Shown: piece after piece, positions 26,585-35,466 of the stretch
How positions within the stretch are numbered: the first letter of the stretch is position 1
How the letters are laid out: each line of letters begins with the position of its first letter
NCBI RefSeq assembly: GCF_008843165.1
Contig: NZ_CP044427.1
Coordinates: 2,728,001-2,792,000 of the forward strand
Direction: 5' to 3'
Source: Ornithinimicrobium pratense
GTDB lineage: Bacteria; Actinomycetota; Actinomycetes; Actinomycetales; Dermatophilaceae
DNA: 64,000 nt
The notes under the pieces: model-generated
Seen by the model: only the letters and a program-made list of their open reading frames with translations
What the model was told of the DNA's origin: nothing
Databases searched by the model: none
Made by a program: the position numbers and the translations under genes

Positions 26585-28317
26585 CCCAACGGCACCAGGT
26601 AGAGCGGCGCGTCGTCGACACCGTCCAGTCCCAGGGCCAGGGACAACCGGTCGTCGTAGATGCCTCCCAGCGGCACGCTGCGCAGGCCGAGCGCGGCCCC
26701 TACAAGAAGCAGGTTCTGCGTCAGGTGGCCGGCCTCCAGCAGCTGGAACCGCAAGGAGCGCAGGCCGTAGCGCTGGCGGGGATAGGCCAGGTCGGCCACG
26801 ACGGCTAGGAAGGCGGGAGCATCAACGGCATCGACCGTGGGCTGACCGTCCGGGTCGAGGAAGGGGGAGCAGCGCAGGAGGTCGGCCGTGCGTGTGGGGA
26901 CGGGCACCCGCTCCAGGGCGTGGCCGGAAGGCCGGTACTCGTACAGGCCGCTCGGGATCCCGTCGATGTGCGCGACCTGCACCAGCAAGCGGGTGGCCGA
27001 GCGCGCTCCGGCACTGGGGTAGGGCCGGACGGGGTAGGCGTCCTCAGGCCCGGCGCCCGGAGGGCGCAGCTCGTCGACGTCGCCGGCGGAGTACCACAGC
27101 AGGGTGCTGAGCTGACCGGAGGTGAGTTGCCCGTGGTAGCGGCCGTAGGCCGAACGGCGGTTCAGCAGCGCACTCAGCAGGGCCACCTGACCGGCCCCGC
27201 CCGGCTCGGGCCTCGGAAGCTGCACGATCTCGCCGGTGCCCACGACCGCGTTGCGGTGCAGCGGAGCGTCGGGGTCAGGGAACTGTGCGGCGCCGCGGGC
27301 GGGGAAGAACTTGGACCGCTCGTGGTAGACCCGGTCCGGGGCGTCCGGCGCCGGCGGGTGCATGCCACCGGAGTGGTCCACACCCAGGTAGGGGAAGGAG
27401 GCCAGCCAGGACAGGTGGCACTCGTCAGAGATCGTCAGTCCGAGCCTGTTGTGCATCATGTGCAGCTGGGACCCGAGGACCCACGGGATCGGCGTGGTCA
27501 GCTCGCCCGAGGAGTCCAGGGCCTGCAGCCCTCGCACGTAGCGGGCCACGGCCGCTCCCCACAGGCCGACCGCGCCGGTGCCTTCCTGGACCCGGCGACG
27601 GACCACCTCGCGGCGGGCTGCATGAGCTGCAGGCGCAGTCAGCAGGTCCCTCTCGGCCGCGTGACGCGCGGCGTCCAGGTCGACGTTCGGCGCCTCCGCC
27701 AGGGTCGGCCAGCCAAGCACGAAGCCGCGCAGGAAGCGGGCGGCCTCCGGGCCGTCGACGTCGGCGCCGGCGAGCAGGGCGTGCGCGAGGTCCAGGGCGA
27801 GGGCGACCCGTTGGGGGCCCGCAACGGTGCCCTTGACCACGCTCTCAGCGAGCCGCGAGGAGACCGCGAAGAGCTCCTCCGCCAGGGTCAGGGCGGCGGG
27901 CCCACCGTAGCGGTCAGTCTCCGGCTCGTAGTCGACCCGGTTGACCGTGCCGTGGCCGAACCAGTCCGACCCCTCCGGCGGCTGCCCCATGCCCGCCAGG
28001 AAGACGGCGGGGTCCACCGGGCTCGCGGGTGCGTGCCCGTGCAAAAACTCCTCGAGCGCCCCGGCGGCCCTGGCCACCACTGTGTCGTCGGCGTCGCGGA
28101 GGCGCCAGCGCACATGGGGGCCGCCGTCCCAGTAGCGCAGGAAGAACTGCGAAGAGATCTCGCCCGACCTCTCCATGGCCCGCCCCACCGGACCGACGAC
28201 CTCGGTGATGAGCCGGTCGGCCACGGCGGCGTCGTGCACGTAGGCGTGCAGCGTGGTCCAGCCTGCGCCCGGCGCCCGGGTGCTGGCGATGTGGTGGTCC
28301 GCGTCGATGGTCCTCAC
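26545..28317 (-). CDS. LazF-like fusion: glutamate-elimination domain and SagB-type azoline dehydrogenase
   Basis: 590 aa two-domain enzyme. Residues about 1-290 are the small LanB C-terminal (thiopeptide-type) domain that eliminates glutamate from Ser/Thr to give dehydroamino acids; note GWTTLHAYVHD and FFLRYWDGGPHVRWRLR. Residues about 370-580 are an FMN nitroreductase of the SagB family (RRSAYGRYHG, PYPSAGARSATRLL, GIPSGLYEYRPSG, LLEAGHLTQNLLLVGAALG) that oxidises azolines to azoles. The same fusion is known as LazF in lactazole synthesis. A GTG start has AAAGGAG five bases upstream, 17 bases after the previous stop. It is the last gene of the operon. Confidence 0.9.
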   Translation of the reverse strand: MRTIDADHHIASTRAPGAGWTTLHAYVHDAAVADRLITEVVGPVGRAMERSGEISSQFFLRYWDGGPHVRWRLRDADDTVVARAAGALEEFLHGHAPASPVDPAVFLAGMGQPPEGSDWFGHGTVNRVDYEPETDRYGGPAALTLAEELFAVSSRLAESVVKGTVAGPQRVALALDLAHALLAGADVDGPEAARFLRGFVLGWPTLAEAPNVDLDAARHAAERDLLTAPAAHAARREVVRRRVQEGTGAVGLWGAAVARYVRGLQALDSSGELTTPIPWVLGSQLHMMHNRLGLTISDECHLSWLASFPYLGVDHSGGMHPPAPDAPDRVYHERSKFFPARGAAQFPDPDAPLHRNAVVGTGEIVQLPRPEPGGAGQVALLSALLNRRSAYGRYHGQLTSGQLSTLLWYSAGDVDELRPPGAGPEDAYPVRPYPSAGARSATRLLVQVAHIDGIPSGLYEYRPSGHALERVPVPTRTADLLRCSPFLDPDGQPTVDAVDAPAFLAVVADLAYPRQRYGLRSLRFQLLEAGHLTQNLLLVGAALGLRSVPLGGIYDDRLSLALGLDGVDDAPLYLVPLGHEGWDPTEGDIA

Positions 28318-28334
28318 GGGAACTCCTTTCGGTC

Positions 28335-31300
28335 TCAGGGGAAGGGATGGGGGTCGAGGGCCAGGTCACGTTCGATCGGGTCCTGCGGCAGGACGGCATC
28401 CAGTCGGGGCAGGCCTGTGACCCGGGCCGCTGCGTGGCCGAAGGACATGGGGATGAGGCCGGGAGCCAGGACCTTGGCGGCCCGCAGGCCGGCGGCCCTG
28501 ACTGCGGGGGTGGTGATGTCGACGACCAGTGCCCGGGAGCCCACGGCCTCGCACCTGCTCACCACGTGGCCCAGGACTTCCCGGAGGTCGGCCGCCCCCG
28601 TCGGCCAGGGACGCTGGGTCGGCGCCTCGACGGTCGGTGTCTGCCACAGGTGGCCCCACCTCGGCTCCACCGCCGGATCCTCGTGCAGGGTCACGTGGTC
28701 CTCCAGGGTGCGCACCTGGTAGGGATCGGCCACCATGGCCGCTCGCCTACCCTCCGGTGCGGGCTCCTTGGCCGGCGCGAGGGCTAGCGAGGTCACCAGC
28801 TCGACGACGGCTGCTGCCGCCGCCTTGGCCGGGTCCGGGTTGGCCCCGGCGGCACAGTAGAAGGCTCCGCGTTGCCCAGGCTGCGGGTCCCTGGCCCGTG
28901 CCGTCGCCACCACGGACGGCACCCCGACGTCACTGGTGATGTCCAGCAGGCGGATGTCGTAGCCCAGCGTGCCGGCGTGGTCCAGCAGATGCCTGGTCAG
29001 GCGGTCATCCGGGTCCGGCCGTACCTGACCTCGCACGCCCCGGCGGCCCCACCAGGCAAGCAGGAAGGCGTCTCTCTCGATGAGTTCCATCAGTCCGTGC
29101 AGCGCGGCCTCGGTCAGGCTGGCACCGAGAGCGCACCCGTTGCTGGTGTCCCGCAGCCAGAGGGGCGGGTCGGTGTGCCGGTGCGGATAACGGTGATGGA
29201 CGGCATGGGCCGGGACCAGGACCGGGTTACCGTCGGAGAGGTCGATGGCGGGCAGCCAGTCGACGCTCTCCTCGGGGTCGAAGGCCCGCAACCCCACGGT
29301 GCGGTGCACGCGCGCCGGCTCCGGCAGCCCCAGGGTCCGTGGGTCCAGCGCTGCAGACCCCAGCTCCGTTGCGGAGGCACGGACAGCGGCCGGTTTCAGG
29401 GCCGACCAGGCGGCGCCAGCATCGCGTTCCAGCGCTTCCAGCAGGGCGACACGCTCGGCCTCGTCGTGGTCGCTGGCCCGCCCGTAACCACCGATACGTT
29501 CATCGGTGCCCGGCACGACCAGCTCGGCGACGGAGAAGGCCAAGGGTGTCGACAGGTCCCGGTAGAGGTGAGCGACCGGCCCGAAGCGGTGGTCGACCAG
29601 GACCTCGCGCAGGCCTGCCACATCCGGCGGCTGGCACTGCCGCAGCGAGCCCGCGTGGGACGGCGGCAGGGCCACCCCCGGATCGAGGTCCAGCCCCGTC
29701 TCGCTCGCGAGGGCGGTGGTGGCGCCGGCGGCGCTCCCGTCGTCGCAGACCGGGCATCCCGGGACGGCGATCACGCGGTGCTCGGCCACCGATGGTGACC
29801 TGGGGACGAGCACCAGAGCTCGCCGCGGGCCACCCATCTGGTGGTCATCGGCGGCCAAGTCCCGGGCGATGGTCTCCACCACGGGCGTCCAGCCGATCGC
29901 CGGTCCCCCACCACCCTCACCCAGCATCGGGTCGGTGCCCGGCGCCTTGAGCGTGGCGTGGTAACGCGCGACGGCGCACTGGGCGCACCCGGCTGCGCCG
30001 GGCCGGTCGACCGGGCCGATCAGCAGGGACGACCCCAGCGCCACCACCGGGACGCACGTCCCCCCGGCCTCCCGGGAGGACGACAGCTCGCCCGCCAGGT
30101 GGTCCAGGTCTGAGACGGCCAGCACCGGGACCGCCGGCGTCGGAAGGGCGTCCTCGGGGGTCTCGGTCCGGCCCTCGTCCGGCGCCGCGTCCGCCACAAG
30201 GACGACCAGACCGGCCTCGTCGAGGACTGACAGCCCCATGAGCGTCCGGCAGCGCGGCATACCCCCGCCTTGCTTGACCACGGCGGCCGGCTCGCCCTCT
30301 ACGAGGACTGCAGGCCCGGCGACACCCGGCCCCGCAGCCTCCAGCACCTGCCAGGCCAAGAGCGCTTCCCGTTCGCCTCGCTCCAGGTCCTCCTGGGTTG
30401 AGCCCACGACGACCACCTCCCGGTCGCCCGCGTGCACCCTTCGGAGGGGAAGCGACGAGCTCTCCCCCTCGGCGGCGCGCTGCCGCGCCACGAGCAGAGC
30501 GACGGCGTGCACGGGGTCGACACCGGCGACCACTCGCTGGGGATCGACGCGCAGGACCTCGGCCACCCAACGCTCCACGGTGGCACCGATCGCGCGGCGT
30601 CGCGCGATCCTCTCGGTGGCACCCCATCCGCAGACCGCTGCTCCGGCGTGGTCGGCGCCGATCACGACAGGAACCGGCACCTGTGGCAGATCGAGCGGGT
30701 GAGGCTCGCCCAGCGGGCCCAGGTCGTCGTCGAAGAGGACGTCGTGCTGTCGGTCGAGCGCCGCCTCCTCGTCCGCGTGGTTTCTCGGCGTCGCGGAGCA
30801 CGGGGGTGCGGGCCTCAGCACCGGGTGGATCCGGCCCACGCTCTCCGGCAGGATCCGCGCACGTGCACCGGGGCCCACGAGCACGGGTGCCATGGGTGAG
30901 CCGATGGCTCCACGCAAGGCGTGCTCGATCGCAGTCGCCACCAGCACGTCGTGCATCGCCTCCGTGTCGACCTCCTCCGGGGACGGTCGGCCGCGCGTGG
31001 TGAGTGCCGACGCCAGCCTGGTCGCCCGCGCCGTCTCATCCACCCCCAGGACCAGGTGACGCAGACCCGTGTCGTGCACGGCGACCACCTGCGATCCCCA
31101 GCGCTCCACGGCTCCGGAGCCCTGGTGGTCCCAGCTGGCCACCACACGCAGGGGCACATCGCCCCCGTCGGAGGAGGAGGTGCTCCCGCCATCCCGGACG
31201 GCGAGTCCGAGGTCGCCCATGATCGAGGCTGCGGTCGCCCGCAGCCGCTCGGTCCCGACGACGTCCCAGGTCGCGTCGAGCAAGCGGGCTGCGGCTGCGG

Positions 31301-31634
31301 CCGGGACGTCACATTCGTGCAGCGCCCACGAACGCAGCTGCTCCGACGCCTGCCCCCACTGCTCGCCCTCCGGCCTGACCACCGTGACCCCGCCTCGCCG
31401 CAGCTCGGCGACGACCTGCCCCAGCGCGGCCTCGGGCGTCCTCGCGCCCCGGTCCAAGACCGTGAGGTCCAGACCGTTCTCCAGCAGCGGGCGGAGCAGT
31501 GCCCAGACGGGACCTGCGGCGCTCCCCAGCCGGATCCGCACTCCGCGCTCGCCCGAGGTGGCCACCAGGACGTCCCCCGCGGTGCGCACCCGGGCACCAG
31601 GGCGCAGCATGACGAGCTCAGGGGTGATGTTCAT
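28335..31634 (-). CDS. Fused E1-like leader-binding protein and YcaO cyclodehydratase (LazD-LazE-like)
   Basis: 1099 aa enzyme forming thiazolines/oxazolines from Cys and Ser/Thr. The N-terminal half is the ocin-ThiF/E1-like partner with a leader-recognition (RRE) region and two Cys pairs for zinc, CAQC and CPVC (around residues 550-640). The C-terminal half is a YcaO domain with ATP-site motifs (GYGRASDHDEAERVALLEAL, GCALGASLTEAALHGLMELIERD) and ends in PHPFP, the PxPxP tail of azoline-forming YcaO proteins. In lactazole the two parts are separate genes, lazD and lazE. The ATG at 31634 overlaps the previous stop (ATGA). Confidence 0.92.
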   Translation of the reverse strand: MNITPELVMLRPGARVRTAGDVLVATSGERGVRIRLGSAAGPVWALLRPLLENGLDLTVLDRGARTPEAALGQVVAELRRGGVTVVRPEGEQWGQASEQLRSWALHECDVPAAAAARLLDATWDVVGTERLRATAASIMGDLGLAVRDGGSTSSSDGGDVPLRVVASWDHQGSGAVERWGSQVVAVHDTGLRHLVLGVDETARATRLASALTTRGRPSPEEVDTEAMHDVLVATAIEHALRGAIGSPMAPVLVGPGARARILPESVGRIHPVLRPAPPCSATPRNHADEEAALDRQHDVLFDDDLGPLGEPHPLDLPQVPVPVVIGADHAGAAVCGWGATERIARRRAIGATVERWVAEVLRVDPQRVVAGVDPVHAVALLVARQRAAEGESSSLPLRRVHAGDREVVVVGSTQEDLERGEREALLAWQVLEAAGPGVAGPAVLVEGEPAAVVKQGGGMPRCRTLMGLSVLDEAGLVVLVADAAPDEGRTETPEDALPTPAVPVLAVSDLDHLAGELSSSREAGGTCVPVVALGSSLLIGPVDRPGAAGCAQCAVARYHATLKAPGTDPMLGEGGGGPAIGWTPVVETIARDLAADDHQMGGPRRALVLVPRSPSVAEHRVIAVPGCPVCDDGSAAGATTALASETGLDLDPGVALPPSHAGSLRQCQPPDVAGLREVLVDHRFGPVAHLYRDLSTPLAFSVAELVVPGTDERIGGYGRASDHDEAERVALLEALERDAGAAWSALKPAAVRASATELGSAALDPRTLGLPEPARVHRTVGLRAFDPEESVDWLPAIDLSDGNPVLVPAHAVHHRYPHRHTDPPLWLRDTSNGCALGASLTEAALHGLMELIERDAFLLAWWGRRGVRGQVRPDPDDRLTRHLLDHAGTLGYDIRLLDITSDVGVPSVVATARARDPQPGQRGAFYCAAGANPDPAKAAAAAVVELVTSLALAPAKEPAPEGRRAAMVADPYQVRTLEDHVTLHEDPAVEPRWGHLWQTPTVEAPTQRPWPTGAADLREVLGHVVSRCEAVGSRALVVDITTPAVRAAGLRAAKVLAPGLIPMSFGHAAARVTGLPRLDAVLPQDPIERDLALDPHPFP

Positions 31635-32788
31635 GCGCGCGCGCCCGTCCCCATCATCGCGGAGGCATCCTCCGCCGCCTCCGACAGCAGGTCCATCCAG
31701 GTGGTGCCGGTGACATCCTCGACCGCCTGCGTGAGCAGCGCGCACAGCAGGTAGCGCTGCGAGGCTGTCACGTCGAGCAGCGGGAGGACCCGGTAGGCCT
31801 GATTGGTCAGGAACCGGTAGGCCGAGAACTCGGTCGCGGCGACCGGCTCCGGGAGCATCGAGAGGCTGCGCTGCTTCTCGTGGAAGGCAGAGTAGGTGCG
31901 GTTCTCGCCGTAGGCCCAGCGGCGCTTCTCGGCCTCACCCAGCCGCTCAGCCTTGGCGGCATAAGCCTCCCCCGGTTCGTAGCCCAGGATGCCCGACGCG
32001 GCTGCCTCCAGCGCCTGCGGCCAGCTCTGGTCAAGGAGGTCTGACCAGGACCGGAGCAGGGGGTCCTCCCCGTCGTACCGCCCGTCGGGGGCGGTCTGGA
32101 GAAGGTGGGCGACCAGGCCCCTGGCACCGTCCAGGTGCCGGGCGACCGCTGCCTGGACGGCGGCTCGCAGCTCATCCCCACCGTGCAGGTGCAGGTGGTC
32201 CTCGAGATGGCTGCGATAGGTCAGCTGCCCCACCTCGATCCCGCCGAGGGGCCACCGGCTCCCGTGCAGCGCCAGCAGGCGCAGCGCCGATCCCATGGCG
32301 TCGCCCTGGGCCAGGGTCTGACCGACCGCCGGCACGGCTGCGGCCAGGAACCGCTCCTTGAGCGGATAAGCCTCGGCACCGACCAGCTCGATCGAGGACG
32401 GACGATAGCGCTCGACCGTGACGGCGCGGTCCGGTCGCAAGGGCCCGTAGGGCGGCTCGATCAGCTCGGCCTTCCCGAGCGTGGCCGCCTGCTGCAACCA
32501 CTCCTTCTCCTTCAGCGGCGGGCCACCCGCGAGTGGCGCCACGGCTTGGGTCAGGCGTCGGCGCGAGTCGTCCAGGTCGACCTGCCCGGGCTCAGCGTCG
32601 GGCACGATCACCGCGACGTGCGGGCCCTTGACCCAGTGCCGCTCGGCATAGGTTGCGGGGTGTTCCCTCTGCAGCTGGCGCACCTCGGGCAGAACTGCCG
32701 TGCTGAGCAGGTCGGCCGCACGCTGCGCATGCCAACTCACGACAATGGCGTGGCGGACACCAGGGTCTCTCAGGGTGGTGTTCATCAC
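31631..32788 (-). CDS. Thiopeptide [4+2] pyridine synthase (LazC/TclM-like)
   Basis: 385 aa LanB C-terminal-like protein. Motifs: RHAIVVSWHAQRAADLLSTA, ERHWVKGPHVAVIV, RPSSIELVGAEAYPL. Such stand-alone enzymes join two dehydroalanines and a backbone amide into the pyridine or related six-membered ring, closing the thiopeptide macrocycle and releasing the leader. Position between the glutamylase and cyclodehydratase genes matches lazC. Start may be the GTG at 32788 (GGAGG seven bases upstream) or the adjoining ATG at 32785; both overlap the previous stop. Sequence in this family diverges strongly, so context carries much of the call. Confidence 0.88.
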   Translation of the reverse strand: MMNTTLRDPGVRHAIVVSWHAQRAADLLSTAVLPEVRQLQREHPATYAERHWVKGPHVAVIVPDAEPGQVDLDDSRRRLTQAVAPLAGGPPLKEKEWLQQAATLGKAELIEPPYGPLRPDRAVTVERYRPSSIELVGAEAYPLKERFLAAAVPAVGQTLAQGDAMGSALRLLALHGSRWPLGGIEVGQLTYRSHLEDHLHLHGGDELRAAVQAAVARHLDGARGLVAHLLQTAPDGRYDGEDPLLRSWSDLLDQSWPQALEAAASGILGYEPGEAYAAKAERLGEAEKRRWAYGENRTYSAFHEKQRSLSMLPEPVAATEFSAYRFLTNQAYRVLPLLDVTASQRYLLCALLTQAVEDVTGTTWMDLLSEAAEDASAMMGTGARA

Positions 32789-35466
32789 CGGATCGCCTCC
32801 TCGACGAGCTGGGTGGTCAGGTGCTGCTCGGATGGCTGCTCGGTGGCCATCTCAAAGACGTGCTCGGTGCAGGTCGGCTCGCCGGGCACCGACCCGGGTG
32901 CGGGAAGGGTCTCGGTGATCCACAGTGAGGGGGCCTCACCGAACCAGGAATGGAGCTGGCTCACATGGAGCGGTGACCCCCAGCGGACCCGCAGCGGTTT
33001 GGCCGTGAGGGCTGCGAGCTGGGTCCGCCAGCGCTCGGCGGCGTCCAGCGTCTCCCCAGGCTCGGCCGACGCGGCCGGCTCCGACATGGCGGTGACGAAG
33101 CAGTCCTCCGGTATGCCGTGCTGCAGGCGCCACGTCAGCAGGTCCGCGGCGGCAGCGACGGGGTCGGTGCCCGGTCCCGGTAGGGGGATCTGTGCGGCTG
33201 GGACCGCCCAGACCCGCCGGGAGAGCACCAGGGACCCCAGCACCACCCGTGGGTAGGCGCGGACCACCTGCCGGTCCTCGCCGACGAGGTCGTCGTCCGC
33301 CTCACCCGCGGGGTCGAGCTGGACCAGGGGCGAGTCGCCCAGGACGTAGTAGATGGCAGTCTCGTAGGGCAGCAGGAAGGGCACCAGCAGACCCAGGTAG
33401 ATCGGCTCCACGTCCTCACCGTCGGGACCCTGCAGCCGTAGTCTGCGCTCCGCGGGGTCATCGACGACGGTGAGGTCGTCGATGCCGAGGTCGTGGCCCG
33501 ACCGTGGTCCCATCAGGGTGTGCAGCTGCTCCTCGAGCAGCGGCGGATGAACGTTGGCGTTGAAGCCTTGGACCGGCCGCAGCTCGCGAGCACCCGGGGG
33601 GCACACCTCGGCCACCCACTCACGCACCTCACGCAACGCCGACTCTCCCCACATGTCCAGGAACCGGGAGGCGAACTGACCGCGCCCGCCGTAGATGTTG
33701 TTCAGGACGGCGCCGCCCTCGGCGGTCCGCTGCAGGAACACGGCGTAGGCGCGACCGTGGCGGTCCTTCGCCGGCACGGCGGCTGCGGCACTCGCCGCCC
33801 AGTCACGGTCCAGCTCCAGCACCTCCTGCCCAGCCAGACCAGCTCGACGAACCTGGTCGGCCAGGGTCGCCCGCGGGGCCATCGCTGCTGCGGCCTGGGG
33901 GTGGGTGCGGCCCAGCCCCTCGACCGCCTGCGCGAGGCTGTCCGTCGCGCTGGAGAAGACGTCGGGGAGGAGCTCCACGAGATCCCTCAGCGGGCGCCTT
34001 GCCCCCTCGCCGTGCGCCTCCACGAAGCTGGAGCGGATGGCAGCGCGGGTGATGGCGAGGTTGTCGAACGCCGGGAGGGCGGGGACCAGACACTCCAGGT
34101 CACGCTGCACCGTCGACCAGTCCTCCGGGCGGCGTGCCATCGAGCGCGTGAGCACGACGTCCTCGTAGATGGTGAACCCGGCCGCGGGGCGCGGCTGACC
34201 CAGGGCGGCGAAAGACTCCTCGACCGCCCGGTCGCAGGCCTCCACCTGCGCAGCTGCCTCCTCGCCACCCGAGCTCGGGGCGGACGCCAGCGCAGTGACC
34301 GCCTCGTCCAGGCAGGCCAGTGCCGCGTCAACCGCGCCCAGCACCACCCTGACGGCTGGCGGGGACTTCTCCGTGACTGCAGCCAGGATGTGCCGCGCGT
34401 CAGCCACGGGGTCTTCGACGTGGTCGTCGACGGGAAGGACAGGGATCACGAGACCGATCGCCAGCAGCCGGTCGACGGCCTGGCGCGCGCGGGGGTCCGC
34501 GCCCCCAATGCTGAGCGCCAGATCGGCCGGACGCACGTGGCGTCCGTCGCTGAGCAGGTCCAGCACAGCGTCGACGAGCGCCGATCGCCGGACGGTGGTG
34601 CGAGCCGTCTGCGTGGCGAAGACGCGAGGTTGCTGCTCCGGGGTGTCCAGGTGTTGCTCGAGGACGACCGCGTCGTCGTCGCGACGCACGACCCGGGCAG
34701 CCTGGTGCGGCCAGGCACTGCGGATGAGCGGATGTCTGGACGCGGCGTCCAGCAGGCGCAACAGGAGAACCCGGTTGACCTCCACGCGGTTCACCCGCTC
34801 GCCACCGGCGGGCACCGGCTCGGTCCCATCGGTGCCGGTGGCCCAGTGGGCGCGGCCGACGATCGTATAGGTGCTGAATGGGCTGGTCCGCCCGATCGCC
34901 CTCTCGGCGAACCGCAGGAGCCGGCCCTCGTGCTTGCGTGCACGCTTCTGGGGTCGCGCGCCGTCCCGCACGTAGGAGTCCACGGTCCGGGCCAGCCCGG
35001 GCGAGGACAGCGCGGTGGCCCGCCGCATGTCGGTGACACTCAGCACTTCCCGCAGTCCGGCACGCTCCGCGGTACGACGGCCCTCCAGGGCTGCGGCGAG
35101 CTCCTCTCGGGCACTCTCGGCCTGGCTCTGAGCCTGCAGGACACGGCGGGTCCGACCCAGAGCTGCCTGGATGTCATGGCCCTTGTCAGACAACGCATTC
35201 AGGGTGCTCAGGAGCTCCGGGCCGCGGGTCACGGGCCGGCTGGCGTGCAGGGAGCGTCGGCAGTGCAGCAGGCAGCGACGCTCGATCGCGTCCACCAGCG
35301 GGACCAGCTCGTAGAGGTCGTCCGCCAGCGCCTGCGCCTCCTGCCGTCGGGCCCGCTCGGCCGTCTCAAGGGTGCGGAGCGCGGTGGTCCAGGCGTCCTC
35401 GACCTGCCAAACCTCCGGCTCGGCGACGGGGTTGACCCGGATCAGTGACCAGGATGCGTGCTTCAT
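32785..35466 (-). CDS. LanB-type dehydratase N-terminal glutamylase (LazB-like)
   Basis: 893 aa enzyme of the class I lantibiotic dehydratase N-terminal family. It transfers glutamate from Glu-tRNA to Ser/Thr side chains of the azole-bearing precursor; elimination is done by the separate domain in the LazF-like protein. Key stretch RLLRFAERAIGRTSPFSTYT matches the (R)-P-T-P-F-G region of the family, and the C-terminal part has GRGQFASRFLDMWG and GFNANVHPPLLEE. The split dehydratase is the rule in thiopeptide pathways. The ATG at 35466 overlaps the aminotransferase stop (ATGA), and GGAGCAG lies upstream. Confidence 0.93.
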   Translation of the reverse strand: MKHASWSLIRVNPVAEPEVWQVEDAWTTALRTLETAERARRQEAQALADDLYELVPLVDAIERRCLLHCRRSLHASRPVTRGPELLSTLNALSDKGHDIQAALGRTRRVLQAQSQAESAREELAAALEGRRTAERAGLREVLSVTDMRRATALSSPGLARTVDSYVRDGARPQKRARKHEGRLLRFAERAIGRTSPFSTYTIVGRAHWATGTDGTEPVPAGGERVNRVEVNRVLLLRLLDAASRHPLIRSAWPHQAARVVRRDDDAVVLEQHLDTPEQQPRVFATQTARTTVRRSALVDAVLDLLSDGRHVRPADLALSIGGADPRARQAVDRLLAIGLVIPVLPVDDHVEDPVADARHILAAVTEKSPPAVRVVLGAVDAALACLDEAVTALASAPSSGGEEAAAQVEACDRAVEESFAALGQPRPAAGFTIYEDVVLTRSMARRPEDWSTVQRDLECLVPALPAFDNLAITRAAIRSSFVEAHGEGARRPLRDLVELLPDVFSSATDSLAQAVEGLGRTHPQAAAAMAPRATLADQVRRAGLAGQEVLELDRDWAASAAAAVPAKDRHGRAYAVFLQRTAEGGAVLNNIYGGRGQFASRFLDMWGESALREVREWVAEVCPPGARELRPVQGFNANVHPPLLEEQLHTLMGPRSGHDLGIDDLTVVDDPAERRLRLQGPDGEDVEPIYLGLLVPFLLPYETAIYYVLGDSPLVQLDPAGEADDDLVGEDRQVVRAYPRVVLGSLVLSRRVWAVPAAQIPLPGPGTDPVAAAADLLTWRLQHGIPEDCFVTAMSEPAASAEPGETLDAAERWRTQLAALTAKPLRVRWGSPLHVSQLHSWFGEAPSLWITETLPAPGSVPGEPTCTEHVFEMATEQPSEQHLTTQLVEEAIR

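Noticed and set aside
32785..35466. Class I lantibiotic cluster on the basis of the LanB-like protein
   Set aside because: There is no LanC cyclase, and a YcaO, a SagB, a split elimination domain and a pyridine synthase are present, which together define a thiopeptide pathway.
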